Shown here: in pieces, positions 8,944 through 17,662 of the stretch
Numbering within the stretch: position 1 is the first letter of the stretch
Layout: each line of letters starts with the position of its first letter
Program-made: the position numbers and the translations under genes
DNA from: an uncultured Eubacteriales bacterium
GTDB taxonomy: Bacteria; Bacillota; Clostridia; Oscillospirales; Acutalibacteraceae
Assembly (NCBI GenBank): GCA_934457095.1
Contig: CAKSHJ010000002.1
Span: 69,441-133,440 of the forward strand
Reading direction: 5' to 3'
Length of the DNA stretch: 64,000 bases
The notes under the pieces: model-generated
Seen by the model: the letters and a program-made list of their open reading frames with translations, nothing else
The model's database searches: none
What the model was told of the DNA's origin: nothing

Positions 8944-9583
8944 ATGTCAGCAACTCGTAAAAGCTGTGTATATAACGGTCGCATAACTTTAAAATTTCGG
9001 GCTTATCCTTCTGCGAATATTTGTCATATACGGCACAAATTTGCATATGCGCCTGTTTTGCGCTTTGTATTGCCGGTAGAATATCCTCAAATACCATGCA
9101 GTTCTGCGGGGTCGCACCAAGACGCGCAGCGCACAGAAGCCAGGCGTCCGGTTTGCTTTTGCCGCAGGAGACATCGTCGGTGGAAACATAGGTATCAAAT
9201 AGGGGGTAAATGCCGTTGTTTTGCAGGCACGGCACGTATAATTTTTGAGATAACGCCGTGCAAATACCCAACTGAACGCCCTGTTTTTTCAGCTTGTGCA
9301 AATACTCCTTTGCGCCCGGCTTGAGGCGTACCTGTTTGCCATAGGCCGCCACTGCCATTTCGTTCCACTCCTGCATGACTTGCTCAGGCTGCTCGCTTAG
9401 TCCAAACCGCGCAATCGTATATTCCGCAGTTTCGCGAAAGCTCATTGCCGCAATTTCTTCGCCGTAACCGGGTGGCACCGCAAGTCCTCGCTTTGTTAAA
9501 AATGCATGGTCAATTTGCTTCCAGACCTCCATGGAATCCAGTAATGTGCCGTCCAAATCAAAAATTGCCGCTTCAAAATTCAT
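8942..9583 (-). CDS. HAD-superfamily phosphatase, last gene of the thi operon
   Basis: A 213-residue HAD hydrolase of the beta-phosphoglucomutase-like type. Motif I is FDLDGTLLDS, motif II is in GICTALSQ, and motif III/IV in KSKPDAWLL and VFEDI. Its ATG overlaps the thiE stop as ATGA, with GGAG upstream, so it is translationally coupled to thiamine synthesis. This suggests a thiamine-pathway phosphate, for example thiamine monophosphate or a pyrimidine phosphate, but generic housekeeping phosphatase activity is equally possible. Confidence 0.85.
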   Translation of the reverse strand: MNFEAAIFDLDGTLLDSMEVWKQIDHAFLTKRGLAVPPGYGEEIAAMSFRETAEYTIARFGLSEQPEQVMQEWNEMAVAAYGKQVRLKPGAKEYLHKLKKQGVQLGICTALSQKLYVPCLQNNGIYPLFDTYVSTDDVSCGKSKPDAWLLCAARLGATPQNCMVFEDILPAIQSAKQAHMQICAVYDKYSQKDKPEILKLCDRYIHSFYELLT

Positions 9584-10203
9584 GGCGTATGCTCCAAAAA
9601 ACAACGTTTTAATTGTGCGGCGGCCTCGGCTATATTTGCCTGCGCTAAAATTGCCGAAACAACCGCAATGCCGTCAATGCCCGTTCTGACAACATTGCCC
9701 ATGTTTTCTGCCGTAATGCCTCCGATTGCCACCACCGGAATCTTCACAGCCTGTTTTATTTGCGCCAATTGTGCAAGCGTAACCGGTCGGGTATTTGCTT
9801 TGGTTGCGGTGGGGAATACAGCCCCTACTCCAAGGTAGTCGGCGCCGTCCTGCGCGGCTTGTGCGGCCTCTTGTACCGTGGCGGCAGATACTCCTAATAT
9901 TTTTTTTGGTCCAATCAGGCGGCGTACCGTATTTGCCGGCAAATCGCTCTGACCGACATGTACGCCCGCGGCGTTTACGGCAAGGCAAATATCGGCGCGG
10001 TCGTTTATGATAAGTGGGATACGGTAGCTGTCGGCGACGGTTTTTACCGTTTTTGCCGTCTCAAAAAATTCCCGTGAGGAAAGAGATTTTTCCCGCAATT
10101 GCACAACGGTACAGCCGCCTGTAATGGCTTGTTCTACGGCTTTTTCTAAGGCTTTGCCACCTAAAATGCCTCGGTTGGTGACCAAATATAAGGTATAGTC
10201 CAT
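9580..10203 (-). CDS. thiE: Thiamine-phosphate synthase
   Basis: A 207-residue TIM-barrel enzyme that joins HMP-PP and the thiazole phosphate to give thiamine monophosphate. Family motifs include VQLREK, IINDRADICLAVNAAGVHVGQ and YLGVGAVFPTATK, with VVAIGGIT near the end. The homologous N terminus (MDYTLYLVTNRG) argues for ATG 10203. A longer start at 10245 has a fortuitous GGAGG inside thiC. It follows thiC and overlaps the HAD gene by ATGA. Confidence 0.93.
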   Translation of the reverse strand: MDYTLYLVTNRGILGGKALEKAVEQAITGGCTVVQLREKSLSSREFFETAKTVKTVADSYRIPLIINDRADICLAVNAAGVHVGQSDLPANTVRRLIGPKKILGVSAATVQEAAQAAQDGADYLGVGAVFPTATKANTRPVTLAQLAQIKQAVKIPVVAIGGITAENMGNVVRTGIDGIAVVSAILAQANIAEAAAQLKRCFLEHTP

Positions 10204-10216
10204 CGGCGGCTTTGCG

Positions 10217-11530
10217 TTATTGCTCGCTGTCACGGAACACCACATCCTGTCCCTCCAAAATTTGATTTGTGGTTCTCATGGCGCACATTTTGCCGCACAT
10301 CGAACACGAGTGCATATCGGCAGGGGGGGCGCTTTCGAAATATTTGCGCGGTTTGTCCTTGTCAATAGCCAGAGAAAACATTTCCTCCCAGTCAATACGC
10401 CGCCGGGCATCGCTCATTTTGTTGTCAATTTCTCTTGCATGCGGCACGCCCTTTGCAATGTCCGCCGCGTGCGCCGCAATTTTAGAGGCCACAATGCCCT
10501 CCTTGACATCGTCCAAATCCGGCAGGCGCAAATGCTCGGCAGGCGTTACATAGCACAAAAAATCTGCGCCGTAGGTTGCCGCAATTGCACCGCCGATGGC
10601 CGAGGTAATGTGGTCGTAGCCCGGTGCGATGTCGGTAACCAGCGGCCCTAATACATAAAACGGAGCGCCGTGACACAGTCGTTTTTGTATTGCCATATTT
10701 GCCGCGATTTCGTTGATTGCCATATGTCCCGGTCCTTCCACCATAACCTGTACATCTTTTTCCCAGGCGCGGGTTGTCAGGTTGCCCAGCTCAATCAATT
10801 CGCTGAGCTGTCCGGCATCGCTGCTGTCGTGAATACTGCCCGGACGAAGAGCGTCCCCAAGACTGATGGTCACATCATATTCCCGCAAGATTTCCAGTAC
10901 CTCGTCGTAATATTCAAAAAACGGGTTCTCATTGCCGGTCATTTCCATCCACGCAAATAAAAGCGAACCGCCTCTGGAAACAATATTGGTCAGGCGTTTG
11001 GTGCGTTTAAAGCATTCCACCGCGCGCTTGTTGATACCCGCGTGAATCGTCATAAAATCAACGCCCTCTTGTGCGTGCGCCTGTACCACCTGCAAGAAAT
11101 CTTTGGCTTTTATGTCCATCAAATCCTTTTCCAAATAGCCGATTGCGTCATACATAGGCACCGTGCCGATCATGGCGGGTGAGTAGTCAATCAGCTCTTT
11201 GCGGAAGGTATGGGTTTTGCCGTAGTTACTTAAATCCATAATCGCCTCGGCACCAAAGTCTACGGCCAGCTTTACCTTGTTCATTTCATTGGTATAGTCA
11301 ATGCAGTCGCCCGAAATGCCCAAATTTACATTGATTTTGGTGCGCAGACCCTCTCCGATGCCTTCGGCGCTGAGCGAGGTATGCCGAATATTTGCCGGTA
11401 TGGCGACTCTGCCGCTTGCTACCAGCTCCATGAGCTTTTGCTCGTCCATATATTCTTTTCCGGCTACGGTTTTCATTTCTTTTGTTATGATGCCTTGTTT
11501 GGCAGCATCCATTTGCGTTTTATATTGCAT
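10217..11530 (-). CDS. thiC: Phosphomethylpyrimidine synthase
   Basis: A 437-residue radical SAM enzyme that turns AIR into HMP-phosphate. It is the shorter clostridial-type ThiC. The 4Fe-4S motif lies at the C terminus (CSMCGKMCAMR), and IHAGIN, SRGGSL and the highly conserved VMVEGPGHMAINE are present. ATG 11530 has the better ribosome-binding spacing (AAAGGAG, 7 bases); ATG 11536 is only 1-2 bases from it. The gene overlaps the end of thiD by about 10 bases. Confidence 0.95.
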   Translation of the reverse strand: MQYKTQMDAAKQGIITKEMKTVAGKEYMDEQKLMELVASGRVAIPANIRHTSLSAEGIGEGLRTKINVNLGISGDCIDYTNEMNKVKLAVDFGAEAIMDLSNYGKTHTFRKELIDYSPAMIGTVPMYDAIGYLEKDLMDIKAKDFLQVVQAHAQEGVDFMTIHAGINKRAVECFKRTKRLTNIVSRGGSLLFAWMEMTGNENPFFEYYDEVLEILREYDVTISLGDALRPGSIHDSSDAGQLSELIELGNLTTRAWEKDVQVMVEGPGHMAINEIAANMAIQKRLCHGAPFYVLGPLVTDIAPGYDHITSAIGGAIAATYGADFLCYVTPAEHLRLPDLDDVKEGIVASKIAAHAADIAKGVPHAREIDNKMSDARRRIDWEEMFSLAIDKDKPRKYFESAPPADMHSCSMCGKMCAMRTTNQILEGQDVVFRDSEQ

Positions 11531-12347
11531 GTTCATTCTCCTTTATCGTCAATCCGTTTTGATATAGGTCGTAAAAGTGGTGCGTAGGGCCGTGGCCTTT
11601 TCCGATTTCCAGACTGTGAGCAATTGCCGCGGTGATATAGGCTTTGGCCAGTTTTACCGCATCAGGCAGGGCATAGCCCAGCGCCAAATTTGCCGCAATC
11701 GCTGAGGAAAAGGTACACCCCGTGCCATGGGTATTTTTGCTGTCTATGCGTTTTGCCGTAAATACCATGAATGATTTGCCGTCATACAGTAAATCGTCTG
11801 CGGCTTCTTGATTGTTTAAATGCCCGCCTTTTATGAGTACATGTTTTGCGCCCATGCGGTGTATTTTTACAGCTGCCTGTTTGCGGTCCTGCTCAGTCAG
11901 CAATTGCAGTCCGGTAATTATTTGTGCTTCCGGTATATTCGGTGTGAGCACATAAGCCAGCGGTATGATTTCGGTAATCAATGTTTGCAGCGCCTGCGGC
12001 TGCATGAGCGCACAGCCGCCTTTTGCTATCATAACAGGGTCAATTACCGTGAATTGCGGTTGGTAATGCTTTAGCATTTTACTTACTGACAACATACTCT
12101 CTGAGGAAGAAAGCATACCCACTTTTACCGCGTGTACTTCTATATCTGAAAACACGGCTTCTATTTGCTGTTCAATCATTTTGGGTGAAATGTCCTGAAT
12201 GTCCAGCACTTTGCAGGTATTTTCCGCTACCACCGAAACCACGGCGCTCATACCGTAGACCCCATGTGCGGCAAAGGTCTTTAAATCGGCCTGTAAGCCG
12301 GCGCCGCCGCTGCAATCCGAACCGGCAATGGTCAATGCATGCTTCAA
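11520..12347 (-). CDS. thiD: Hydroxymethylpyrimidine/phosphomethylpyrimidine kinase
   Basis: A 275-residue ribokinase-family kinase that phosphorylates HMP and HMP-P. It has ALTIAGSDCSGGAGLQADLK at the N terminus and KNTHGTGCTFSSAIAANLA with the catalytic GTGC near residue 210. The start is TTG 12347, 6 bases from AGGAGGG (12354-12360); earlier in-frame codons lie inside the riboswitch terminator. It is the first gene of the operon, directly under TPP riboswitch control. Confidence 0.93.
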   Translation of the reverse strand: MKHALTIAGSDCSGGAGLQADLKTFAAHGVYGMSAVVSVVAENTCKVLDIQDISPKMIEQQIEAVFSDIEVHAVKVGMLSSSESMLSVSKMLKHYQPQFTVIDPVMIAKGGCALMQPQALQTLITEIIPLAYVLTPNIPEAQIITGLQLLTEQDRKQAAVKIHRMGAKHVLIKGGHLNNQEAADDLLYDGKSFMVFTAKRIDSKNTHGTGCTFSSAIAANLALGYALPDAVKLAKAYITAAIAHSLEIGKGHGPTHHFYDLYQNGLTIKENEHAI

Positions 12348-12370
12348 AGTATTCCCTCCTTTTGTGCGAT

Positions 12371-12400
12371 AAAAAAACTGCCTGCTTACAAAACAGGCAG
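12371..12400 (-). terminator. TPP riboswitch expression-platform terminator
   Basis: On the minus strand CTGCCTGTTTTGTAAGCAGG(CAG) folds into a stem followed by seven T. It lies between the aptamer and thiD and is the likely ligand-dependent terminator. Confidence 0.85.
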
Positions 12401-12426
12401 AAAATCCATGGCGATTTGCTATGTAT

Positions 12427-12500
12427 TGTCTCCCTACTACGGTGTTAACCGACAGGTTCAAAGGGTCAGGTTTTACCTTCTCAACTTTTATAAGTTCCCC
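12427..12500 (-). promoter_or_regulatory. TPP riboswitch (THI element)
   Basis: On the minus strand the aptamer starts with GGGGAACTTAT at 12500 and contains TTGAGAAGG. The diagnostic ACCCTTTGAACCTG and GGTTAACACCGTAGTAGGGA follow. These match conserved THI-box helices P2/P3 and P4/P5. A terminator lies downstream, so transcriptional control of thiD-thiC-thiE-HAD by thiamine pyrophosphate is expected. Confidence 0.95.
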
Positions 12501-12514
12501 TGCAATTTATGGTT

Positions 12515-12543
12515 ATTATACCACGGAAAAACTCGAAAGTAAA
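12515..12543 (-). promoter_or_regulatory. Promoter of the thi operon
   Basis: TATAAT at 12520-12515 with an extended TG and a weak TTTACT at 12543-12538, 17 bases apart. Confidence 0.65.
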
Positions 12544-12593
12544 TGTGCTTGCTTAAATTTTCTTTCCTCTTTATACGGAGGTAAAAATAAAAA

Positions 12594-12627
12594 ACCGCTG
12601 CTCTGAAAACAGAGCCGCAGCTTTTTT
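12594..12627. terminator. Bidirectional terminator after the Cys-rich peptide gene
   Basis: CCGCTGCTCTG and CAGAGCCGCAG form an imperfect stem with T or A runs on both sides. Confidence 0.75.
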
Positions 12628-12646
12628 ATGGAATCGAAAAAGTGGG

Positions 12647-12775
12647 TTAGCAGCCGCAGCCACAACCGTTGTCGTTGCTATTGTTGCCGCAACCACCGCA
12701 GCAGCAAAGCAAAATTAAGATAATGATAATCCAAGAGCAGTTATTGCCACCGAATACATTAGAATTACAACACAT
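12647..12775 (-). CDS. 42-residue cysteine/glycine-rich hydrophobic peptide (HCB-like)
   Basis: A complete small gene: ATG 12775, preceded by AGGAGG nine bases upstream, ends at TAA 12647-12649 and is followed by a terminator. The product begins MCCNSNVFGGNN, has a hydrophobic SWIIIILILL core, and ends in CCCGGCG and NGCGCGC, with about ten cysteines. It resembles the small peptides annotated in Clostridia as chorion-class high-cysteine HCB proteins, whose function is unknown. Membrane or spore-coat association would be guesses. Confidence 0.75.
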   Translation of the reverse strand: MCCNSNVFGGNNCSWIIIILILLCCCGGCGNNSNDNGCGCGC

Positions 12776-12987
12776 AATAAGTTTCCTCCTTGTTTGTTTT
12801 ATACTCCATATTATTACGTCGGGCAAAAAGGTGTTCCTGATTTGTAAGTTTTCTTTTATGTATGGAAAATATATTTGATAAAACTTAAAAACAAAAGAAA
12901 TATTAAGATAATATTAGAAAATTAAAGTTTTATAAAGATAATTTTATTTTTTGGTGAAATATAGTGGAATTTTATTTAAAATAGGTA

Positions 12988-13046
12988 TTGCGAATTATTT
13001 ATAAAGTGGTATAATAAACTAAAGGTTAAAGAAAGTCAAAGTCAAA
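12988..13046 (+). promoter_or_regulatory. ctsR promoter and CtsR operator
   Basis: TTGCGA (12988-12993) and TATAAT (13010-13015) are 16 bases apart. Immediately downstream GGTTAAAGAAAGTCAAA (13024-13040) matches the CtsR heptad repeat RGTCAAA-NNN-RGTCAAA with one mismatch. A third overlapping AGTCAAA follows at 13040-13046. Autoregulation of the ctsR-mcsA-mcsB-clpC operon by CtsR is the standard arrangement. The 210 bases between the Cys-rich gene and this promoter are AT-rich and show nothing else. Confidence 0.85.
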
Positions 13047-13070
13047 CACTGGAAAAGATGTGAGTACCAA

Positions 13071-13523
13071 ATGAGAATCAGCGACTATGTTGCCAATTAT
13101 ATTTTAGATTTACTGGAGGGTGCCGAAGATGAAAGTATAGAAATTAAACGCAACGAATTGGCCGGTGCCATAGGGTGTGTGCCAAGTCAAATCAATTATG
13201 TGATTACCTCGCGGTTTACGCCCGAACAGGGCTATATTGTGGAAAGTCGGCGCGGCGGCGGCGGTTATATTCGTATTACACGCATACGATATACCAAGGA
13301 GTCTTATATTATGCATGTGATGCATCATATCGGAGACACGCTTGATACCGCAACCGCAACCGGTATTTTAAATGCTTTGGCGCAAAAGCAGGCTGTGGCG
13401 CCCAATGTTCTAAAGGCTATGGCGGCGGCTGTTTCCAATCAGGCATATTCCGTTATTCCGCAAGTGAAACGCGACAATCTGCGAGCTTCTGTGTTTAAAA
13501 ACATGCTCATTACGCAACTATAA
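13071..13523 (+). CDS. ctsR: Transcriptional repressor CtsR
   Basis: A 150-residue repressor of class III heat-shock genes in Firmicutes. The winged helix region includes NELAGAIGCVPSQINYVITSRF and the glycine-rich wing RRGGGGYIRI, which contacts the operator and serves as the thermosensor. The C-terminal dimer domain is present. It heads the operon with mcsA, mcsB and clpC, and its own binding site is in the promoter. McsB-ClpC normally inactivate and degrade it during stress. Confidence 0.96.
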   Translation: MRISDYVANYILDLLEGAEDESIEIKRNELAGAIGCVPSQINYVITSRFTPEQGYIVESRRGGGGYIRITRIRYTKESYIMHVMHHIGDTLDTATATGILNALAQKQAVAPNVLKAMAAAVSNQAYSVIPQVKRDNLRASVFKNMLITQL

Positions 13524-13540
13524 TAAAGGGGGAATTTTTT

Positions 13541-14092
13541 ATGCTGTGTCAATCCTGTGGTAAGCATCCGGCTACCACGCATATTAAAAGTATTATTAAC
13601 GGTGCGCTCAGCGAGCACGCTTTGTGTACTGAATGCGCACAAAAAATGGGATATGGCAGCGCATTTTTCCAAAATACCGCTTTAGACCAGCTGTTCAGCA
13701 GCTTTTTTGGCGGTGGCCATTATCGCGAAAAGGATACCCGTCGTTGTTCGGTATGCGGCGCAAGTCTTTCCGACATTTCCAATTCCGGTAAGGTGGGTTG
13801 TGCCGACTGCTATAAAACTTTTTTGCAGGAATTGACCCCATTTATTCAGCGTATGCACGGAAACACTCGGCATTGCGGTAAAATTCCTGCCGGAACCGCT
13901 TTGCAAACGGTAGAAAAACCAAAGGAAAAAAGTTTGCGGGAGCAATATACCGAACAGTTGCAGACGGCTATAGCCGAGCAAAATTTTGAACTGGCTGCAA
14001 CTTTGCGAGATAAAATGAACAGCCTGCCGGAGCAGGCAAATACAACCGGCGGAGAAGGCGAGGTGAACGGCAATGGAGAAAAAATGGTTTGA
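13541..14092 (+). CDS. mcsA: McsA, zinc-binding activator of McsB
   Basis: A 183-residue adaptor. It begins MLCQSCGKHPATTH with further CxxC pairs at CTECAQ, CSVCGAS and CADCYK, giving two zinc-binding modules. The C terminus has a UVR-like helix (LQTAIAEQNFELAATLRDKM), which can interact with ClpC. It stimulates the McsB kinase. GGGGG precedes ATG 13541 and the gene overlaps mcsB by 20 bases, implying coupled translation. Confidence 0.93.
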   Translation: MLCQSCGKHPATTHIKSIINGALSEHALCTECAQKMGYGSAFFQNTALDQLFSSFFGGGHYREKDTRRCSVCGASLSDISNSGKVGCADCYKTFLQELTPFIQRMHGNTRHCGKIPAGTALQTVEKPKEKSLREQYTEQLQTAIAEQNFELAATLRDKMNSLPEQANTTGGEGEVNGNGEKMV

Positions 14093-15095
14093 AAAAAGCG
14101 GCAAAGAGGGCGATGTTGTCATTAGCTCTCGGATTCGTTTGGCGCGTAATTTGCGGAATATTCCGTTTCCCGTTCGCATGAACAAGCAGCAGAAACAGCA
14201 GATTCGCGATGAAATTGTGCAGGCGGCAAGACAAAGTACCGACCCGCTTTTGCGTAATCTTACCTATATCAATATGGAGCAGGTGGAGAAAACCAAGGCG
14301 GTTTCTATGGTGGAAAACCATTTGGTCAGTCCCGATTTTATTGCAAATCCGGTCGGACGCGGACTACTGGTTTCTAAGGACAACAGCATTGCCGTGATGC
14401 TCAATGAGGAGGACCATTTGCGCATACAGGTGATGCAGGAGGGCATGGATTTGAGCAGCGTTTATGTGCTGGCAGACCAAATTGATACCGCTTTTAACAG
14501 CAGCTTGCATTTTGCTTTTGACAACGAGCTTGGTTATTTGACGCAGTGTCCTACCAATTTGGGTACGGGTATGCGTGCTTCCTTTATGCTGCATTTGCCG
14601 GCTCTGCAACAAAACGGCGTGATTAAACGCATTTCGGATAATCTATCGAAATTAGGGCTGACATTGCGGGGCACTTACGGAGAAGGTACCGAACCGGTGG
14701 GCGCGTTGTATCAGCTTTCCAATCAGGTTACGCTGGGATTGAGTGAGAAAGAGGCCATTGAAAATTTGGAGCGGGTGGTATTGCAATTGGTGCAGGAGGA
14801 GCGCAATATGCGAAAAAGTCTGCTGGAAAATATACAGCAGCAAGATACCGTTTCGCGTTCTTTGGGTATTTTAAAAAGCGCCAAAATTTTAAGCAGCGAG
14901 GAATTTATGAAATTGCTCTCGAATGTGCGCTTGGGTGTAGCCTGCGGTCTTTTCACCGGCATTTCCTATGATACTTTAAACCAATTGATGGTCAAAACGC
15001 AGCCGGCAACGATGATGGTTATGCAGAATAAACAGCTTTCCGCGCAGGAGCGGGATATACAGCGGGCGCAAATGGCCGCGCAGGCATTTTGTTAA
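14073..15095 (+). CDS. mcsB: Protein-arginine kinase
   Basis: A 340-residue member of the phosphagen kinase family that phosphorylates arginine residues and so marks proteins for ClpCP. Family motifs include ISSRIRLARNLRNIPF near residue 17, the loop with EDHLRIQ, and LTQCPTNLGTGMRAS, which carries the catalytic cysteine. It lies between mcsA and clpC. Length is slightly below typical (about 350) but all motifs are present. Confidence 0.95.
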   Translation: MEKKWFEKSGKEGDVVISSRIRLARNLRNIPFPVRMNKQQKQQIRDEIVQAARQSTDPLLRNLTYINMEQVEKTKAVSMVENHLVSPDFIANPVGRGLLVSKDNSIAVMLNEEDHLRIQVMQEGMDLSSVYVLADQIDTAFNSSLHFAFDNELGYLTQCPTNLGTGMRASFMLHLPALQQNGVIKRISDNLSKLGLTLRGTYGEGTEPVGALYQLSNQVTLGLSEKEAIENLERVVLQLVQEERNMRKSLLENIQQQDTVSRSLGILKSAKILSSEEFMKLLSNVRLGVACGLFTGISYDTLNQLMVKTQPATMMVMQNKQLSAQERDIQRAQMAAQAFC

Positions 15096-15135
15096 TACTG
15101 CAAACAAATTTTAAACGGAAAATACAGGGGGAATC

Positions 15136-17613
15136 ATGATGTATAGATTCGACGGATTTACGGAAAAAGCAAATAATGCGTTAAATTTGGCGCTGAACTG
15201 CGCACAGGAAATGGGTCACACCTACATTGGCAGCGAGCATATTATTTTAGGGTTACTGCGGGAGAATTCCGGCGTTGCGGCCGAAGTACTGGATAAATTG
15301 GGCGTTACGCAGGAGGATTATATGCAATGTATGCGCGAGAAAATCGGGACGGGCAGCCCTACTGAGTTGACCTTGGACGATTTTACGCCGCGCAGTAAGC
15401 GTATTTTGCAAATTGCGGTAATGGAGGCAGCCAGACTCAAGCACAATTATGTGGGCACCGAACATTTGCTGCTGGCGGTATTGGAGGAGGGCGATAGCTA
15501 CGGCGTGCGCTTTTTGAAAATGCTGGATGTGCGGCCGGACGATATTATTGAGGAAATTCGCAATGCATTAATCGGGGGCGAGCAGGACGACCACGCAGGT
15601 GCGGTGCAGCCCGGAGCAAAAGGCAAGGGTAAAACAAAAACCTTGGAGCAATTTGGCAGAGATTTGACTGCGCTTGCGCAAAAGGGGCAAATTGACCCCG
15701 TGATTGGCAGACAGGTGGAAATTGAGCGTGTGATTCAGATTTTGACCAGAAGAACCAAAAATAACCCGTGTCTGATTGGCGAGCCAGGCGTTGGTAAAAC
15801 TGCTGTGGCAGAGGGTCTTGCGCTGAAAATTGTGCAGGGACAGGTGCCCGAATTGCTGAAAAACAAGCGTATTTTTGCGCTGGATTTGACCGGTATGGTG
15901 GCAGGCGCAAAATATCGCGGCGATTTTGAGGAGCGCATCAAAGCGGTCATGGAGGAAGTCAAAAACAGCGGCGATATCATTCTGTTTATTGACGAAATTC
16001 ATACCATTATCGGTGCGGGCGCTGCCGAGGGCTCGGCAGACGCTGCCAACATTCTCAAGCCCTCCATGGCGCGCGGAGAATTCCAGCTTATTGGCGCAAC
16101 TACCTTGGAGGAATACCGCAAGCACATTGAAAAGGACGCCGCTTTGGAGCGGAGATTTCAGCCGGTGCTGGTGGGCGAGCCTACCGAAGAAGAGGCTGTG
16201 CAAATTTTGAAAGGCGTGCGCGACAAATATGAAGCGCACCATAAGGTGAAGATTACCGATGAGGCCATTGATGCCGCGGTAAAATTGTCTTCGCGCTATA
16301 TTGCCGACCGCTTTTTGCCCGACAAGGCAATCGATTTGATTGATGAAGCGGCCTCAAGAGTGCGTTTGCGCGCCTTTACCGAGCCGGGCGATATACAGGA
16401 TATGGAAAAGCGTATTAAGCAGCTGGAGCAAGAAAAAGCCGCCGCTGTGAATACTCAGGATTTTGAGGGCGCTGCCGCCATTCGTGACGAGGAAAAGCAG
16501 CTCAGAGAGCGTCTTACGCAGGAAAAAGAGGCGTGGCAGGAGAAAAAGGCCATTGGCAACGGCGAGGTTACGCCGCAGGATATTGCCAATATTGTTTCCA
16601 CATGGACGGGTGTGCCCGTGGTGCAACTGACCGAGGAGGAAAGCGAGCGGCTGCTCAAATTGGAGGAGGTATTGCATAAGCGTGTAGTTGGCCAAGATGA
16701 AGCCGTGACGGCTGTGGCAAAGGCGATTCGCCGCGGCAGGGTAGGTCTTAAGGACCCCAAACGCCCGATTGGTTCGTTTATTTTCCTTGGACCTACCGGA
16801 GTTGGTAAAACCGAGCTTTGCAAAACCTTGGCTGAGGCCATGTTTGGCGACGAAAACGCTATGATTAGAATGGATATGTCCGAATATATGGAGAAGCACA
16901 CGGTTTCTCGTTTGGTTGGTTCTCCTCCGGGCTATGTCGGCTATGACGAGGGTGGTCAATTGACCGAAAAGGTGCGCAGAAAGCCGTATTCGGTGGTATT
17001 GTTTGATGAAATTGAAAAAGCTCACCCCGATGTATTTAATATGCTGCTGCAAATTTTGGAGGACGGTTGTTTGACTGATTCGCAGGGCAGAAAGGTGGAC
17101 TTTAAAAATACGGTGATTATCATGACCTCGAATGTTGGCGCAAGACTGATTACCGACAGCAAAGTAAATTTGGGTTTTAAAGGCGAGCAGGAGGACGAAT
17201 TGAGCAAAGAGGCCGCTGTGGAAAAAGACCATGAGGATGTGCGCGGATTGGTGCTGGAGGAATTGAAAAAAATGTTCCGCCCGGAATTTTTGAACCGCGT
17301 GGATGATATTATTGTATTCCACAAGCTGACTGAGGCGAATATTCAAAAAATTGCCGCTTATATGCTAGAAAGTTTGAAAACGCGTCTTGCCGGCTTGGAC
17401 ATTGCCGTGACCTTTACCGAGGGGGCGGTTGCCGGACTTGCAAAAGCAGGATTTGACCCGGTTTACGGTGCAAGACCGCTGCGTCGTGCGTTGCAATCGA
17501 AAATTGAGGATGAACTTTCCGAGCTGATGTTACAGGGAAAAATAGACAGTACTCACGGTGTGGTTTGCGACTATAAAGACGACGCGTTTACCTTTGAGGT
17601 GAAGCAGGCATAA
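15136..17613 (+). CDS. clpC: ATP-dependent Clp protease ATPase subunit ClpC
   Basis: An 825-residue AAA+ unfoldase. Two Clp-N repeats occupy residues 1-150. The first AAA module has GEPGVGKTAVAEG near 215, a UVR/M-domain linker follows (IRDEEKQLRERL, about 455), and the second AAA module has GPTGVGKTELCK near 553. It feeds arginine-phosphorylated and other substrates to ClpP and controls CtsR. It is the last gene of the CtsR operon. GGGGG precedes ATG 15136; ATG 15139 is an equally possible start. Confidence 0.96.
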   Translation: MMYRFDGFTEKANNALNLALNCAQEMGHTYIGSEHIILGLLRENSGVAAEVLDKLGVTQEDYMQCMREKIGTGSPTELTLDDFTPRSKRILQIAVMEAARLKHNYVGTEHLLLAVLEEGDSYGVRFLKMLDVRPDDIIEEIRNALIGGEQDDHAGAVQPGAKGKGKTKTLEQFGRDLTALAQKGQIDPVIGRQVEIERVIQILTRRTKNNPCLIGEPGVGKTAVAEGLALKIVQGQVPELLKNKRIFALDLTGMVAGAKYRGDFEERIKAVMEEVKNSGDIILFIDEIHTIIGAGAAEGSADAANILKPSMARGEFQLIGATTLEEYRKHIEKDAALERRFQPVLVGEPTEEEAVQILKGVRDKYEAHHKVKITDEAIDAAVKLSSRYIADRFLPDKAIDLIDEAASRVRLRAFTEPGDIQDMEKRIKQLEQEKAAAVNTQDFEGAAAIRDEEKQLRERLTQEKEAWQEKKAIGNGEVTPQDIANIVSTWTGVPVVQLTEEESERLLKLEEVLHKRVVGQDEAVTAVAKAIRRGRVGLKDPKRPIGSFIFLGPTGVGKTELCKTLAEAMFGDENAMIRMDMSEYMEKHTVSRLVGSPPGYVGYDEGGQLTEKVRRKPYSVVLFDEIEKAHPDVFNMLLQILEDGCLTDSQGRKVDFKNTVIIMTSNVGARLITDSKVNLGFKGEQEDELSKEAAVEKDHEDVRGLVLEELKKMFRPEFLNRVDDIIVFHKLTEANIQKIAAYMLESLKTRLAGLDIAVTFTEGAVAGLAKAGFDPVYGARPLRRALQSKIEDELSELMLQGKIDSTHGVVCDYKDDAFTFEVKQA

Positions 17614-17616
17614 AAA

Positions 17617-17652
17617 ATGCGCTCTGCGTTTTTGCAGGGCGCATGTCTTTTT
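17617..17652 (+). terminator. Terminator of the ctsR-clpC operon
   Basis: ATGCGCTCTGC and GCAGGGCGCAT form an 11-base stem followed by TCTTTTT. Confidence 0.88.
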
Positions 17653-17662
17653 ACGGTAAATT

